Assembly: GCA_002784045.1 (NCBI GenBank)
Contig: PFJX01000060.1
Span: 1-37,106, forward strand
DNA: 37,106 bases
DNA from: Hydrogenophilales bacterium CG_4_10_14_3_um_filter_63_21
GTDB lineage: Bacteria; Pseudomonadota; Gammaproteobacteria; Burkholderiales; Thiobacillaceae
Direction of reading: 5' to 3'
Below the pieces are notes generated by a model. The model had not been told where the DNA came from and ran no database searches. It worked only from the letters and a program-made list of their open reading frames with translations. Below are positions 1 through 7,169 of this stretch, one piece after another. The stretch's first letter is position 1; every line of letters starts with the position of its first letter. Made by a program: the position numbers and the translations under genes.

Positions 1-62
1 AATGGTGAGTGCAACCGGAGGCGATAACGTCAGCATCCAGGCGGCCTCACAAGGGCTGGGGA

Positions 63-84
63 GCGGTCAACTGAGGAATCTAGG
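63..84 (-). repeat. Short motif shared with the other window edge
   Basis: Read on the minus strand, these 22 bases match 37025-37046 on the plus strand at 17 positions. The shared blocks are CCTAGA, CTCAGTTG and CGC at identical spacing. The stretch lies in the 128 bases downstream of mnmC, where I see no convincing gene. It may be the edge of a dispersed repeat, but both copies are close to window ends, so element boundaries cannot be judged. Confidence 0.3.
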
Positions 85-101
85 ATCAAGGGAAGTGGGA
101 A

Positions 102-129
102 GAAAAAGGTTCTTGTGGGGGCCTTTTTC
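102..129 (-). terminator. Possible weak terminator after mnmC
   Basis: An 8-bp perfect inverted repeat (GAAAAAGG at 102-109, CCTTTTTC at 122-129) with a 12-base loop overlaps the mnmC stop codon. The stem is A/T-rich and no long T tract follows, so it is only a weak intrinsic-terminator candidate. Bases 1-101 hold no gene I can support. Confidence 0.25.
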
Positions 130-2042
130 TATTTCTGCTCGCGTCGATGTGCGCGCAGGAAAAAACGCGCCGGGTCGATGGCGTTGAGGAGGTCGCTTTC
201 CACGGGTGCGGGGTCGCCGTTGAGTTGGCTGGCCAGGATTTCCGCAGCCAGGGCGGCCCAGACCAGGCCGCGCGAGCCGAGGCCGAGCAGGCCATAGAGG
301 CCTTCCCGGCGCGGCATGTCTTTGAGCTGAATGCCACGCGGCAGCGGCATTTGTGTGTCCGCCAGGGCACCGACCAGAGGCAGGTGATCTGGGGTGGTGG
401 CGCGGAAGCCGATGCGGCCGTCCAGTCTGGACGGGTCAAGTGTTTTCCCCGCGCCCGGCAGAATGCGCGCCAGGCGCGCCAGGTTGCCGGTATGGTCCAC
501 TTCGCGCAATTGCTGTTGCGTGTAGTGGCCGTCGTCATTGGCGTAGGAAGCGCCCAGGCAGTGCACGCCATCCACGGCCGGGGTGAGGTAGCCCTCGCAG
601 CAGGCGGGGAGCGAGAAATCCGGCAGCCGCCCTTGTGGGATATGGCTGACCTGTCCGCGTACCGGGGTGATTGGCAACTCCGGCGCCAGATCGCGCGCTG
701 TCGCGCCGCCGGCCAGGATCAGGATCGGGGCGGTGGCGATGAGATGATCTTCGCCATCCAGTACCCGCCAATCCCGGCCAATGCGTTCATAGCGCGCGGC
801 TTCCCGGCCACTCAGCAACGCGAGGTGATCGCCCCCCGCGGCGATCAAAGCTCGGCACAGGCTGGGTGGGTTGGCCCAACCGCCGCCGGGGAACAGCCAG
901 GCGCCGTGCGCTGTGGCGCAGCCCAGCCGCTGACTGGCGGCGGCACGGTCGAGGAAGCACATGTAGTCCTCGGGATAAGCCGCCGCCATTTCCCGCATTA
1001 GCTTCTCCTGCGCCGCATCGCGGGCAATCTGGAGGACGCCGTGCAGGTTGCGCCGAGCGGTGAATCCGGTGGAATCCAGCGCCGCCCAGGCGCGCCGCGA
1101 GTGGAGAAAGCCGGCGCGGTTGAGGCGTGAGGCTAGGTTGTCATCGCGTGACAGCAGGGGGCGGACAATGCCTGCCAGATTGCCGGAGGCTTCACCGGCG
1201 GGGGCCGCGTGGCGTTCCACCAGGCTGACGCTCCAGCCGCGCCCGGCCAGGCGTTCGGCGATGGCGCAGCCAGCCAGGCCAGCTCCCAGCACCACGGCGC
1301 GACGGCCACCGATCCGGGTTTCGCCACGGGCGGGCGCCCGCGACACGTAGTTTCCCGTCAGCATGTGGCGTTTGCGGCCGAAACCCGTGCGCTTGTCGAC
1401 CGCGAAGCCGGCCGCCCGCAAGGCCTCGCGCACCGCGCCGGCCACGCACCAGGTGGCCAGGGTGGCTTCCTGGCTGGCGAGGCGGGCGAGACGGCGAAAC
1501 AGCTCGGGTGACCACATGGCCGGATTCTTCTTTGGGTCGAAACCGTCGAGATAGAAGGCATCCACGCGCGCCTCGCAGCGGCGCAGCACCGTTTCCGCTT
1601 CACCCAGCAGCAGCGTGAGCACTACCTGGCCGGCGGCGAACTCCAGGCGGTGAAAACCGGGCATGAGCAGCGGCCAGGCCGCGCACAGTTCGCGGCTCAG
1701 GGGAGTGAATTCCGGCCAGGCTTCATGGAGCCTGGCCAGATCGGCGGCATGGAAGGGGTGTTTTTCGACCGCCAGATAATGCAGGCGGGGACAACGCTGG
1801 GGGTCGTCAAGCCAAACGGCCCAGGTGGCGAGGAAGTTGAGGCCGCTGCCAAAGCCAGTCTCCAGGATGACGAAGCGCTCGCGTCCCCGCCAGCGCCGAG
1901 GCAGGTCGTTGCCGTGCAGGAAGACATGGCGCGCCTGGCCGGGGCCACCGTCGGCGGAGTGGTAGACGTCGCCGTAGGTTTCGGAGAAGGGCGTGCCGTC
2001 GCCGGTTACCGAGAGGCGGGCGGGGGTGAGGCCATAGATCAT
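129..2042 (-). CDS. mnmC: Bifunctional tRNA 5-methylaminomethyl-2-thiouridine biosynthesis protein MnmC
   Basis: The 637-residue protein completes the mnm5s2U modification at wobble position 34 of certain tRNAs in the cytoplasm. The N-terminal half is the SAM-dependent methyltransferase domain, with a glycine-rich ETGFGSGLNF motif at residues 61-70 and DAFYLDGFDP at 161-170. The C-terminal half is the FAD-dependent oxidoreductase that removes the carboxymethyl group, with the dinucleotide motif GAGLAG at 253-258. Length and domain order match the fused family. The ATG at 2042-2040 is the only good start, since family proteins begin close to the PARL motif seen at residues 7-10. The gene is codirectional with msrA upstream, but a 169-bp repeat separates the two and ends 2 bp from this start codon, leaving little room for a normal leader. 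It ends at TAG inside a weak hairpin. Confidence 0.95.
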   Translation of the reverse strand: MIYGLTPARLSVTGDGTPFSETYGDVYHSADGGPGQARHVFLHGNDLPRRWRGRERFVILETGFGSGLNFLATWAVWLDDPQRCPRLHYLAVEKHPFHAADLARLHEAWPEFTPLSRELCAAWPLLMPGFHRLEFAAGQVVLTLLLGEAETVLRRCEARVDAFYLDGFDPKKNPAMWSPELFRRLARLASQEATLATWCVAGAVREALRAAGFAVDKRTGFGRKRHMLTGNYVSRAPARGETRIGGRRAVVLGAGLAGCAIAERLAGRGWSVSLVERHAAPAGEASGNLAGIVRPLLSRDDNLASRLNRAGFLHSRRAWAALDSTGFTARRNLHGVLQIARDAAQEKLMREMAAAYPEDYMCFLDRAAASQRLGCATAHGAWLFPGGGWANPPSLCRALIAAGGDHLALLSGREAARYERIGRDWRVLDGEDHLIATAPILILAGGATARDLAPELPITPVRGQVSHIPQGRLPDFSLPACCEGYLTPAVDGVHCLGASYANDDGHYTQQQLREVDHTGNLARLARILPGAGKTLDPSRLDGRIGFRATTPDHLPLVGALADTQMPLPRGIQLKDMPRREGLYGLLGLGSRGLVWAALAAEILASQLNGDPAPVESDLLNAIDPARFFLRAHRREQK

Positions 2043-2043
2043 G

Positions 2044-2212
2044 ATCCTAGCAGCCTATCGGACTTTGGAATCGTCGGCTGCGAAACGACCGCAGCGGCCC
2101 ATTTTTCACCGGCTTTTTGCCCCATAGCCGGGCTATGGGGCGGCAAATCCGGCAAAAACTGGCCTCGCTGGGGCCGTTTCTCGCTATCGACGGCCAATAT
2201 CCGGGCTAGGAT
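2044..2212. repeat. MITE-like palindromic repeat, long copy of family A
   Basis: This element fills most of the 204-bp gap between msrA and mnmC. Its ends are the 8-bp inverted repeat ATCCTAGC (2044-2051 and, reversed, 2205-2212). The centre is a perfect hairpin with 9-bp arms (2120-2128 and 2132-2140, CCCCATAGC arm, CGG loop). Read on the minus strand, its outer parts align with 14791-14884: shared blocks include CGTCGATAGCGA near one end and GATTCCAAAGT near the other, followed by CTAG. It encodes no transposase. It probably represents a non-autonomous mobile repeat or a REP-type element. Confidence 0.75.
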
Positions 2213-2246
2213 GATGGCCACATCGTCAGCCATTAGGGCGGCGTGG

Positions 2247-2795
2247 CTATTTCAGCCGCTCCGCGTGGTGTCGGCTGAACTTGGCGACCTTCGGGCCGAC
2301 CACAGCGCGGCAATAGGGCTGATTCGGGTTCCGCTCGAAATAGCGTTGGTGGTCGGCCTCGGCCGGCCAGAAGGAGGTGGCTTCCGCAACCTGGGTAACG
2401 ATGGAGCCCGGGAAGACGCCGCGCGCGGTCAAGTCGGCTATTGCCACTTCCGCCTCGGCGCGCTGTTCCGGGTTGTGGCAGAAGATGGCGGAGCGGTATT
2501 GCGTGCCGACATCGTTGCCTTGGCGGTTGAGTGTGGTGGGGTCGTGCAGGTCGAAGAAACATCCCAGGAGATCACGGTAACTGATCTGGTTCGGGTCGAA
2601 GCGCACCCGCACCACTTCCGCGTGGCCCGTATGCCCACCGCAAACCTGTTCGTAGCTTGGGTGCTCGACCTGGCCGCCCATGAAGCCGGAAACCGCCTCG
2701 CTGACGCCACGCAAGCGGTTGAATGCGGCTTCAAGGCACCAGAAGCAGCCACCGGCCAGGGTGGCGATTTGTTCGGAAGCGGGGAGGGGGAACAT
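2247..2795 (-). CDS. msrA: Peptide-methionine (S)-S-oxide reductase MsrA
   Basis: MsrA reduces the S epimer of methionine sulfoxide in oxidised proteins and free methionine, using thioredoxin as electron donor. The 182-residue protein has the signature GGCFWCLE near the N-terminus, with catalytic Cys17, followed by GGHTGHAEVV and GNDVGTQYRSA, both typical of the family. No signal peptide is visible, so it should be cytoplasmic. The ATG at 2795 is preceded by a GGAG ribosome-binding site about 9 bases upstream, and the catalytic cysteine sits at the usual distance from it. No MsrB domain is fused. The gene lies 54 bp after the M20 gene's REP-spanned end. Confidence 0.96.
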   Translation of the reverse strand: MFPLPASEQIATLAGGCFWCLEAAFNRLRGVSEAVSGFMGGQVEHPSYEQVCGGHTGHAEVVRVRFDPNQISYRDLLGCFFDLHDPTTLNRQGNDVGTQYRSAIFCHNPEQRAEAEVAIADLTARGVFPGSIVTQVAEATSFWPAEADHQRYFERNPNQPYCRAVVGPKVAKFSRHHAERLK

Positions 2796-2849
2796 GGTTG
2801 GCTCCGGTTGTCGTGTCGGGTTGCGGCGCGAACTGCGTCTTTCCTATCG

Positions 2850-2874
2850 TGCCGGCAGGGATGCCGGCGCTACA
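2850..2874. repeat. REP-like palindrome, family 1 (supplies the M20 stop codon)
   Basis: Two GCCGGC palindromes (2851-2856 and 2863-2868) are separated by 6 bases and followed by GCTACA. The same arrangement recurs at 4528-4551 with one base fewer between the arms. The TAG stop codon of the M20 amidohydrolase gene (2872-2870, minus strand) lies within the GCTACA tail, so the repeat edge defines the end of that protein. Confidence 0.7.
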
Positions 2875-4057
2875 AACTCAATGGCTGGTACTGTGCTTCT
2901 TGAGCACCCAACACCCGTTTTACCAACGCCACCCAGTAGGCCACCCCCAGCGGCAGGATTTCGTCGTTGAAGTCGTAGCGCGGGTTGTGCAGCATGCAGC
3001 CGCCTTCGGCCATGCCGTTGCCGATCCAGACATAGCAGCCGGGCTTCTCGCGCAGCATGTAGGCAAAATCTTCCGCGCCCATCGAGGGGCTCAGGTCGCA
3101 GCGGACATTGCCAGCACCGGCGACCGCGCGGGCCACCTCCGCGCACAGTGTGGCTTCGGCCGCGCTGTTGAGGGTGGGGGGGTAACCGCGCCGGTAATCC
3201 AGTTGCGCCTGCACGCCGTGGGCGGCGGCGATACCGGAAGCCAGGCGCTCCAGCGCGGCTTCGACCTTGTCCTGCACTTCCGCGCGGAAGGCGCGCACGG
3301 TGCCGCCGATGCGCGCTTCGGAGGGAATTATGTTGTAGGCCTCGCCGCCGGAGAAAAACCGGGTGACGGAGAGCACGGCGGGGTCGAGTGGGTCGAGCGT
3401 GCGGCTGACCACGGTTTGCAAGGCCTGCACCAGCGCGGCGCCGGCGACCAGTGGGTCGCGCGCCTGCTGCGGCATGGCGGCGTGCCCGCCGTGGCCGGAC
3501 AGGACGATGTCGAATTGGTCGGCGCAGGCCATCACCGGGCCGCTGTGCACGGCAAACTGCCCCGCCGGCAGGCCCGGCCAGTTGTGCATGCCGAACACCG
3601 CCTCCACCGGAAAGCGCTCGAACAGACCCTGCTCGATCATCACCCGGGCGCCGCCATCGGTTTCCTCGGCTGGCTGGAAGATGAACACCACCGTACCGTT
3701 GAAGTCGCTGTTGCCGGCCAGCGCCTGTGCCGCGCCCAGCAACATGGCGGTGTGGCCGTCGTGGCCGCAGGCGTGCATCCGGCCTTCGTGTTTCGAGCGA
3801 TGTGGAAACAGGTTCTGCTCGTGCAGGGGCAGGGCGTCGAGGTCGGCGCGCAGGGCGATGGCGCGCGCGCTGTCGCCATTTCTGATCACCCCAACCACCC
3901 CGGTGCCGGCCAGGCCGCGATGCACTTCCAGCCCGAGCGATTGCAGGAAACCCGCCACCACATCGCTGCTGCGATGTTCCGAGAAAGCGAGTTCCGGGTG
4001 CGCGTGCAGGTCATGGCGCAGCGCGATCAGGGGGTTGATTTGCGGGTGCTTGGACAT
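2870..4057 (-). CDS. M20 family metallo-amidohydrolase (hippurate/IAA-amino-acid hydrolase type)
   Basis: This is a zinc-dependent amidohydrolase of the M20D type that hydrolyses N-acylated amino acids; the natural substrate cannot be read from sequence. The 395-residue protein contains the metal-binding block HACGHDGH at residues 95-102, the PAEE block at 129-132 carrying the catalytic and ligand glutamates, and the C-terminal SMGAEDF motif. The central region should be the dimerisation domain. A TTG nine bases upstream is also in frame, but I chose ATG 4057 because homologues begin a few residues before the RHDLHAHPEL motif. A REP-like palindrome lies 13 bp upstream of that ATG and no clear Shine-Dalgarno sequence is seen. 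Its stop codon lies inside another REP-like repeat. Confidence 0.9.
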   Translation of the reverse strand: MSKHPQINPLIALRHDLHAHPELAFSEHRSSDVVAGFLQSLGLEVHRGLAGTGVVGVIRNGDSARAIALRADLDALPLHEQNLFPHRSKHEGRMHACGHDGHTAMLLGAAQALAGNSDFNGTVVFIFQPAEETDGGARVMIEQGLFERFPVEAVFGMHNWPGLPAGQFAVHSGPVMACADQFDIVLSGHGGHAAMPQQARDPLVAGAALVQALQTVVSRTLDPLDPAVLSVTRFFSGGEAYNIIPSEARIGGTVRAFRAEVQDKVEAALERLASGIAAAHGVQAQLDYRRGYPPTLNSAAEATLCAEVARAVAGAGNVRCDLSPSMGAEDFAYMLREKPGCYVWIGNGMAEGGCMLHNPRYDFNDEILPLGVAYWVALVKRVLGAQEAQYQPLSL

Positions 4058-4070
4058 GGCGGACAAAAAA

Positions 4071-4092
4071 TCGCGGACGCGGTCCGCTCCTA
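4071..4092 (-). repeat. REP-like palindrome, family 2
   Basis: On the minus strand this reads TAGGAGCGGAC, CGC, then GTCCGCGA, a 6-bp stem (GCGGAC/GTCCGC) with a 3-base loop. The copy at 13412-13433 is identical apart from one loop base. It sits in the 44-bp gap between the SirB2-like gene and the M20 gene, only 13 bp from the chosen M20 start. Confidence 0.7.
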
Positions 4093-4101
4093 TAGGGTGG
4101 C

Positions 4102-4488
4102 TTAAAAAGCCACGCCGGGAATCACTTGCTTGGTCACCGCTACCGCGGCGACATAGGCGAACACGGCCAGCGCGGCGATCAGCGCTTTCACCCGGATGGC
4201 GCGGGTCTTGCCGCGTTTCAAGGCCACCGTGCCCAGCCCGATATAGGCCAGCAGGCCGATGATCTTGGCCATGATCCAGGGCTGTTGCAGCGGATTGAGA
4301 CTGCCCACCACCAGCATGGCGATGGCGGCGAACAACAGCAGGGCATCATTGATATGCGGCGTGATGCGGACCCAGCGCGCTTGCAGGCGTGGCGAGTCAA
4401 TCAGCATCCAGAAGCCGCGCAGGAGAAACAGCGCCAGGGTGATGGCGACGGTGAGGGCGTGCAGATATTTGAGGGCGGTGTAGGTCAT
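4102..4488 (-). CDS. SirB2-family inner-membrane protein
   Basis: The 128-residue protein is almost entirely hydrophobic, with about four predicted membrane segments (roughly residues 8-28, 45-65, 70-90 and 100-122). It resembles the SirB2 family: an N-terminal YTALKYLHALTVAI segment, a central ITPHINDALLL with the conserved histidine and asparagine, then PWIMAKIIGLLAYIGLG. SirB2 was first described as an upregulator of invasion genes, but most homologues have no known biochemical role and occur in non-pathogens. The gene is codirectional with pgi, separated by a hairpin-rich gap, and with the M20 gene downstream. The ATG at 4488 has no strong Shine-Dalgarno sequence. Confidence 0.85.
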   Translation of the reverse strand: MTYTALKYLHALTVAITLALFLLRGFWMLIDSPRLQARWVRITPHINDALLLFAAIAMLVVGSLNPLQQPWIMAKIIGLLAYIGLGTVALKRGKTRAIRVKALIAALAVFAYVAAVAVTKQVIPGVAF

Positions 4489-4497
4489 GTCGTATAA

Positions 4498-4551
4498 CGC
4501 CGGCGTCTCGCCGGCGTTTTTAAAAGATGCCGGCGAGATGCCGGCGCTACA
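4498..4551. repeat. Paired REP-like hairpins (family 1) between pgi and the SirB2-like gene
   Basis: The first hairpin (4498-4505 and 4509-4516, CGCCGGCG arms, TCT loop) is a perfect 8-bp stem followed on the plus strand by TTTTT. The second (GCCGGC at 4529-4534 and 4540-4545) ends in GCTACA like the copy at 2850-2874, and on the minus strand is followed by ATCTTTT. The pair could stop transcription leaving pgi as well as antisense transcription entering it. Confidence 0.65.
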
Positions 4552-4557
4552 GGGGGT

Positions 4558-6225
4558 TTACGCTTCATCTCGTGTTTGCAGCCGCGAGATCAGCGCATCG
4601 GTCGAGGCATCGTGTTTGCTCGTTGCCTTGCCGCCGGTGAGTTCCGGCAGGATGGCGCGGGCCAGTTGTTTACCCAGTTCCACGCCCCATTGGTCGTAGG
4701 AGTTGATGTTCCAGATCGCCCCTTGCACGAATACCTTGTGTTCATAGAGCGCGATCAGGCGGCCCAGGGTTCGCGGGGTCAGCTTGCGGTAGAGCAAGGT
4801 GTTACTGGGACGATTGCCGGGAAACACCTTGTGTGGCAGCAGCGCCTTGATTTCGCGTTTGCCCATGCCGCTGGCCGTCAGTTCCGTTGCCACTTCGGCA
4901 GCGGTCTTGCCGCGCATCAGGGCTTCGCTCTGGGCCAGGAAGTTGGACAGCAGTACGGCATGTTGGCCACCGTGTTGGCCACCGTGTTGGCCAATGAGGT
5001 CGTTGTGCGACTCGGCTGCCGCCAGGAAGTCGCAAGGGATCAGCTTGGTGCCCTGGTGGATGAGTTGGTAGAAGGCGTGCTGGCCGTTGGTTCCAGGTTC
5101 GCCGAACAACACCGGGCCAGTGGAGGCTTTTGCCGGGCGGCCATCGCGCATCACCCCCTTGCCGTTGCTCTCCATGTCGAGTTGCTGGAGATAGGCCGGA
5201 AAACGGCTTAAACGCTGTTCATAGGGCAGCACGGCGTAGCTCTGCGCATCCCAGAAGTTGTTGTACCAGAGGCCCAACAGGGCCATGAGCACCGGCATGT
5301 TTTCCGCCAGGGGGGCGGTGCGGAAGTGCTCGTCCATATCGTGGGCGCCGGCCAGCAGTGCCTCGAACTCGTCCATGCCGACGTACAGCGCGATGGGCAG
5401 GCCGATGGCACTCCACAGCGAATAGCGGCCACCGACCCAGTCCCAGAAGCCGAACATGTTGGCCGGGTCGATGCCGAAGGCTTTCACCGCTTCCGAGTGG
5501 GTGGAGACGGCGACGAAGTGTTTGGCGACTGCCTTTTCATCTTTGGCGTGGTCCAGGAACCAGGCGCGCGCGGCTTGGGCGTTGAGCAGGGTTTCCTGGG
5601 TGGTGAAGGTCTTCGAGGCGACGATGAACAGCGTGCTGGCCGGGTCCAGGCCTTCCAGCGTGTCGACCAGGTGGCTGGGGTCGACGTTGGAGACGAAGTG
5701 GGCGCGGAGGTTGCCGCCATAAGGCTTCAAGGCCAGGCAGGCCATCGCCGGGCCGAGGTCGGAGCCGCCGATGCCGATATTGACCACATCGCTGATCGGC
5801 TTGCCGCTGTAACCCTTCCACTTGCCCGTGCGCACTTTGTCAGCGAAGGCGCGCATGCGGGCGAGCACCTCGCGCACCTCCGGCATCACATCCTGTCCAT
5901 CGACCATCACAGGCCGTTCCGAGCGGTTGCGCAGCGCGGTATGCAGCACGGCGCGGCCTTCGGTCAGGTTGATTGGTTCACCGGAAAACATGGCGTCGCG
6001 CAGGGCTTCCACCCCGGTTTCCTGCGCCAGTTTCAGCAGCAGCTTCAGGGTCCGTGGGCGGATCAGGTTCTTCGAGTAATCCAGCAACAGGTCATCCAGT
6101 TGCAGGGAAAAGCGTTCGAAGCGTTTCTTGTCCTTGGCGAACAGCTCGCGCAGATGCAGGGTGTTCCAGGCGCGGCGTTCTTCTTTCAGGGCTTGCCAGG
6201 CGGCAGTTTGGGTGGGAGAGGGCAT
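4558..6225 (-). CDS. pgi: Glucose-6-phosphate isomerase
   Basis: Pgi interconverts glucose 6-phosphate and fructose 6-phosphate in the cytoplasm. Here it plausibly links gluconeogenic carbon to the neighbouring glycogen genes. The 555-residue protein has the family's landmarks: the sugar-phosphate site region [14 protein letters not shown], the [10 protein letters not shown] block, the signature [19 protein letters not shown] with the catalytic glutamate, and the C-terminal [13 protein letters not shown] motif. Length is normal for the bacterial 550-residue class. An unusual short tandem repeat gives GGQH units around residues 411-422, just before [12 protein letters not shown]. The ATG at 6225 is the first in frame and matches the expected N-terminus; the Shine-Dalgarno sequence is weak. 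Confidence 0.97.
   Translation of the reverse strand: MPSPTQTAAWQALKEERRAWNTLHLRELFAKDKKRFERFSLQLDDLLLDYSKNLIRPRTLKLLLKLAQETGVEALRDAMFSGEPINLTEGRAVLHTALRNRSERPVMVDGQDVMPEVREVLARMRAFADKVRTGKWKGYSGKPISDVVNIGIGGSDLGPAMACLALKPYGGNLRAHFVSNVDPSHLVDTLEGLDPASTLFIVASKTFTTQETLLNAQAARAWFLDHAKDEKAVAKHFVAVSTHSEAVKAFGIDPANMFGFWDWVGGRYSLWSAIGLPIALYVGMDEFEALLAGAHDMDEHFRTAPLAENMPVLMALLGLWYNNFWDAQSYAVLPYEQRLSRFPAYLQQLDMESNGKGVMRDGRPAKASTGPVLFGEPGTNGQHAFYQLIHQGTKLIPCDFLAAAESHNDLIGQHGGQHGGQHAVLLSNFLAQSEALMRGKTAAEVATELTASGMGKREIKALLPHKVFPGNRPSNTLLYRKLTPRTLGRLIALYEHKVFVQGAIWNINSYDQWGVELGKQLARAILPELTGGKATSKHDASTDALISRLQTRDEA
4961..4992 (-). repeat. 12-bp tandem repeat inside pgi
   Basis: The unit TGTTGGCCACCG (plus strand) is repeated 2.7 times and encodes successive GQHG units on the minus strand. 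Because the unit is a multiple of three, copy-number change would alter protein length without a frameshift. Confidence 0.8.
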
Positions 6226-6257
6226 GGTAGGTGAGGTTCGGGTGTTAGGGCTTGCGT

Positions 6258-6458
6258 TCAGGCAGCCAAAAATTGCAGTTCTCGCATGTTCATCTTGTTC
6301 GAGCGTTGCGACAGATTAAGTATTTCAATGCCAACAACCTGATTGTCGGCATTGAAATCCAACACAACCCCTGGCGAGACTTCTTCGGATTCGACAATCT
6401 CGGAATCGTCCAGCCGGAGATAGAGCGCATCGGCTTGTTCATCGACTTTCAGTTTCAT
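6258..6458 (-). CDS. DUF2283 domain-containing small protein
   Basis: The 66-residue protein starts [16 protein letters not shown] and continues with a [17 protein letters not shown] segment, the pattern of DUF2283. This small beta-rich family often lies beside DUF4258 proteins in presumed toxin-antitoxin pairs. I chose ATG 6458, preceded by AAAAGGAATGCC with a good ribosome-binding site, over an in-frame ATG 51 bases upstream. No DUF4258 partner is visible nearby. The upstream neighbour on the same strand is the DUF5615 gene, 81 bp away. It may act as an antitoxin or a regulator of the neighbouring pair, but nothing in the sequence shows this. Confidence 0.8.
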   Translation of the reverse strand: MKLKVDEQADALYLRLDDSEIVESEEVSPGVVLDFNADNQVVGIEILNLSQRSNKMNMRELQFLAA

Positions 6459-6512
6459 GGCATTCCTTTTCTTGTTCGGTCGAAGCGTGCTTATCGGGTT
6501 AATACACACATC

Positions 6513-6528
6513 CGCTACCGGTAGTGGC
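6513..6528. repeat. Palindromic motif shared with the rpsO-pnp gap
   Basis: CGCTACCGGTAGTGGC, centred on the 10-bp palindrome CTACCGGTAG, matches 11096-11113 except for a CG inserted at the centre there. It lies in the 81-bp gap between the DUF5615 and DUF2283 genes, next to GTAGGTTGGGGTTAG. The DUF5615 stop codon falls at the edge of that adjoining stretch. Confidence 0.4.
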
Positions 6529-6539
6529 GTAGGTTGGGG

Positions 6540-6914
6540 TTAGTCGGATATGCCCGATTGTCCATGAATACGAATACGGCCCGGCTCGACAATCCAGAGA
6601 CGACCGGCCAGCACTTGCGTGGGGAGTGCCACGATCAACTGATCCAGCAGGAGGTTGATCAATCCTGCCGTCATGTGGCCGGGGGCAGAAAGTATCGCGA
6701 TACCAGCCGAGCATTCGGGTGGGAAACGCAATACCTGGGAGAAATCGAAATCCAAAGTTACCAAAGCCCGATCCTCATCGGCACATACGCGAAAAATGTG
6801 AGCATCAGCGGCGCCACTCAGATTCTGGATCAGCACTGTGGAAACCTCGTATCCGGCTGCACGTAGCCTCTCGGCGCCGCGATTGCCCAGATTCTCATCC
6901 AGTTTGAATTTCAC
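6540..6914 (-). CDS. DUF5615 PIN-like protein, putative toxin (VapC45-like)
   Basis: The 124-residue protein begins with KFKLDENLGNRGAERLRAAG and contains TLDFDFSQ around residue 55, the acidic motifs typical of DUF5615, a Mut7-C/PIN-like fold family. Members paired with DUF433 proteins, such as mycobacterial VapC45, are regarded as ribonuclease toxins. The start is GTG 6914, which overlaps the DUF433 stop codon by 4 bases (GTGA), indicating translational coupling. A longer in-frame extension overlaps DUF433 almost completely and is rejected. The protein ends RIRIHGQSGISD, and its stop codon abuts a repeat-like stretch. Toxin activity is inferred from family and pairing only. Confidence 0.85.
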   Translation of the reverse strand: MKFKLDENLGNRGAERLRAAGYEVSTVLIQNLSGAADAHIFRVCADEDRALVTLDFDFSQVLRFPPECSAGIAILSAPGHMTAGLINLLLDQLIVALPTQVLAGRLWIVEPGRIRIHGQSGISD

Positions 6915-7153
6915 GCCGCAGCTTTCAATTCCACGGGAATGATCCGTTCCCGCGACATCTCGGCGCCATAAGCCAGTGCCGCACGAATGTCCTCCGCGCC
7001 AAGTTGCGGGTAGTCGGCCAACAGCGCCGCCTCGGTGTCGCCATCGGCGAGGCGATCCAGGAGCAGCGATACCCAGATGCGGGTTCCGCGTATGCAGGGA
7101 TTGCCGAAGCACACATTGGGATCGGCACTGATTCGCTTCAATAGCGGGTGCAT
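6911..7153 (-). CDS. DUF433 protein, putative antitoxin (VapB45-like)
   Basis: The 80-residue protein has the DUF433 signature: KRISADPNVCFGNPCIRGTR near the N-terminus, then a helix-turn-helix-like segment (LADGDTEAALLADYPQLGAE) and DIRAALAYGAE. Family members paired with DUF5615 proteins are proposed antitoxins that bind DNA. ATG 7153 is preferred over an in-frame ATG 45 bases upstream because it matches the family N-terminus and avoids overlap with glgB, whose stop lies 16 bp upstream. The gene overlaps the DUF5615 start by 4 bases. Since glgB is codirectional and so close, the pair may be transcribed from the glycogen promoter as well as its own. Confidence 0.85.
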   Translation of the reverse strand: MHPLLKRISADPNVCFGNPCIRGTRIWVSLLLDRLADGDTEAALLADYPQLGAEDIRAALAYGAEMSRERIIPVELKAAA

Positions 7154-7169
7154 GCTCGCAAGGCTCCGA

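Noticed and set aside
2723-4105. 460-codon plus-strand open frame
   Set aside because: It is antisense to the M20 amidohydrolase, whose metal-binding motifs are intact.
6459-6539. Possible DUF4258 toxin partner upstream of the DUF2283 gene
   Set aside because: The 81-bp gap is too short and contains only a palindrome and repeat-like sequence; no matching frame is open.
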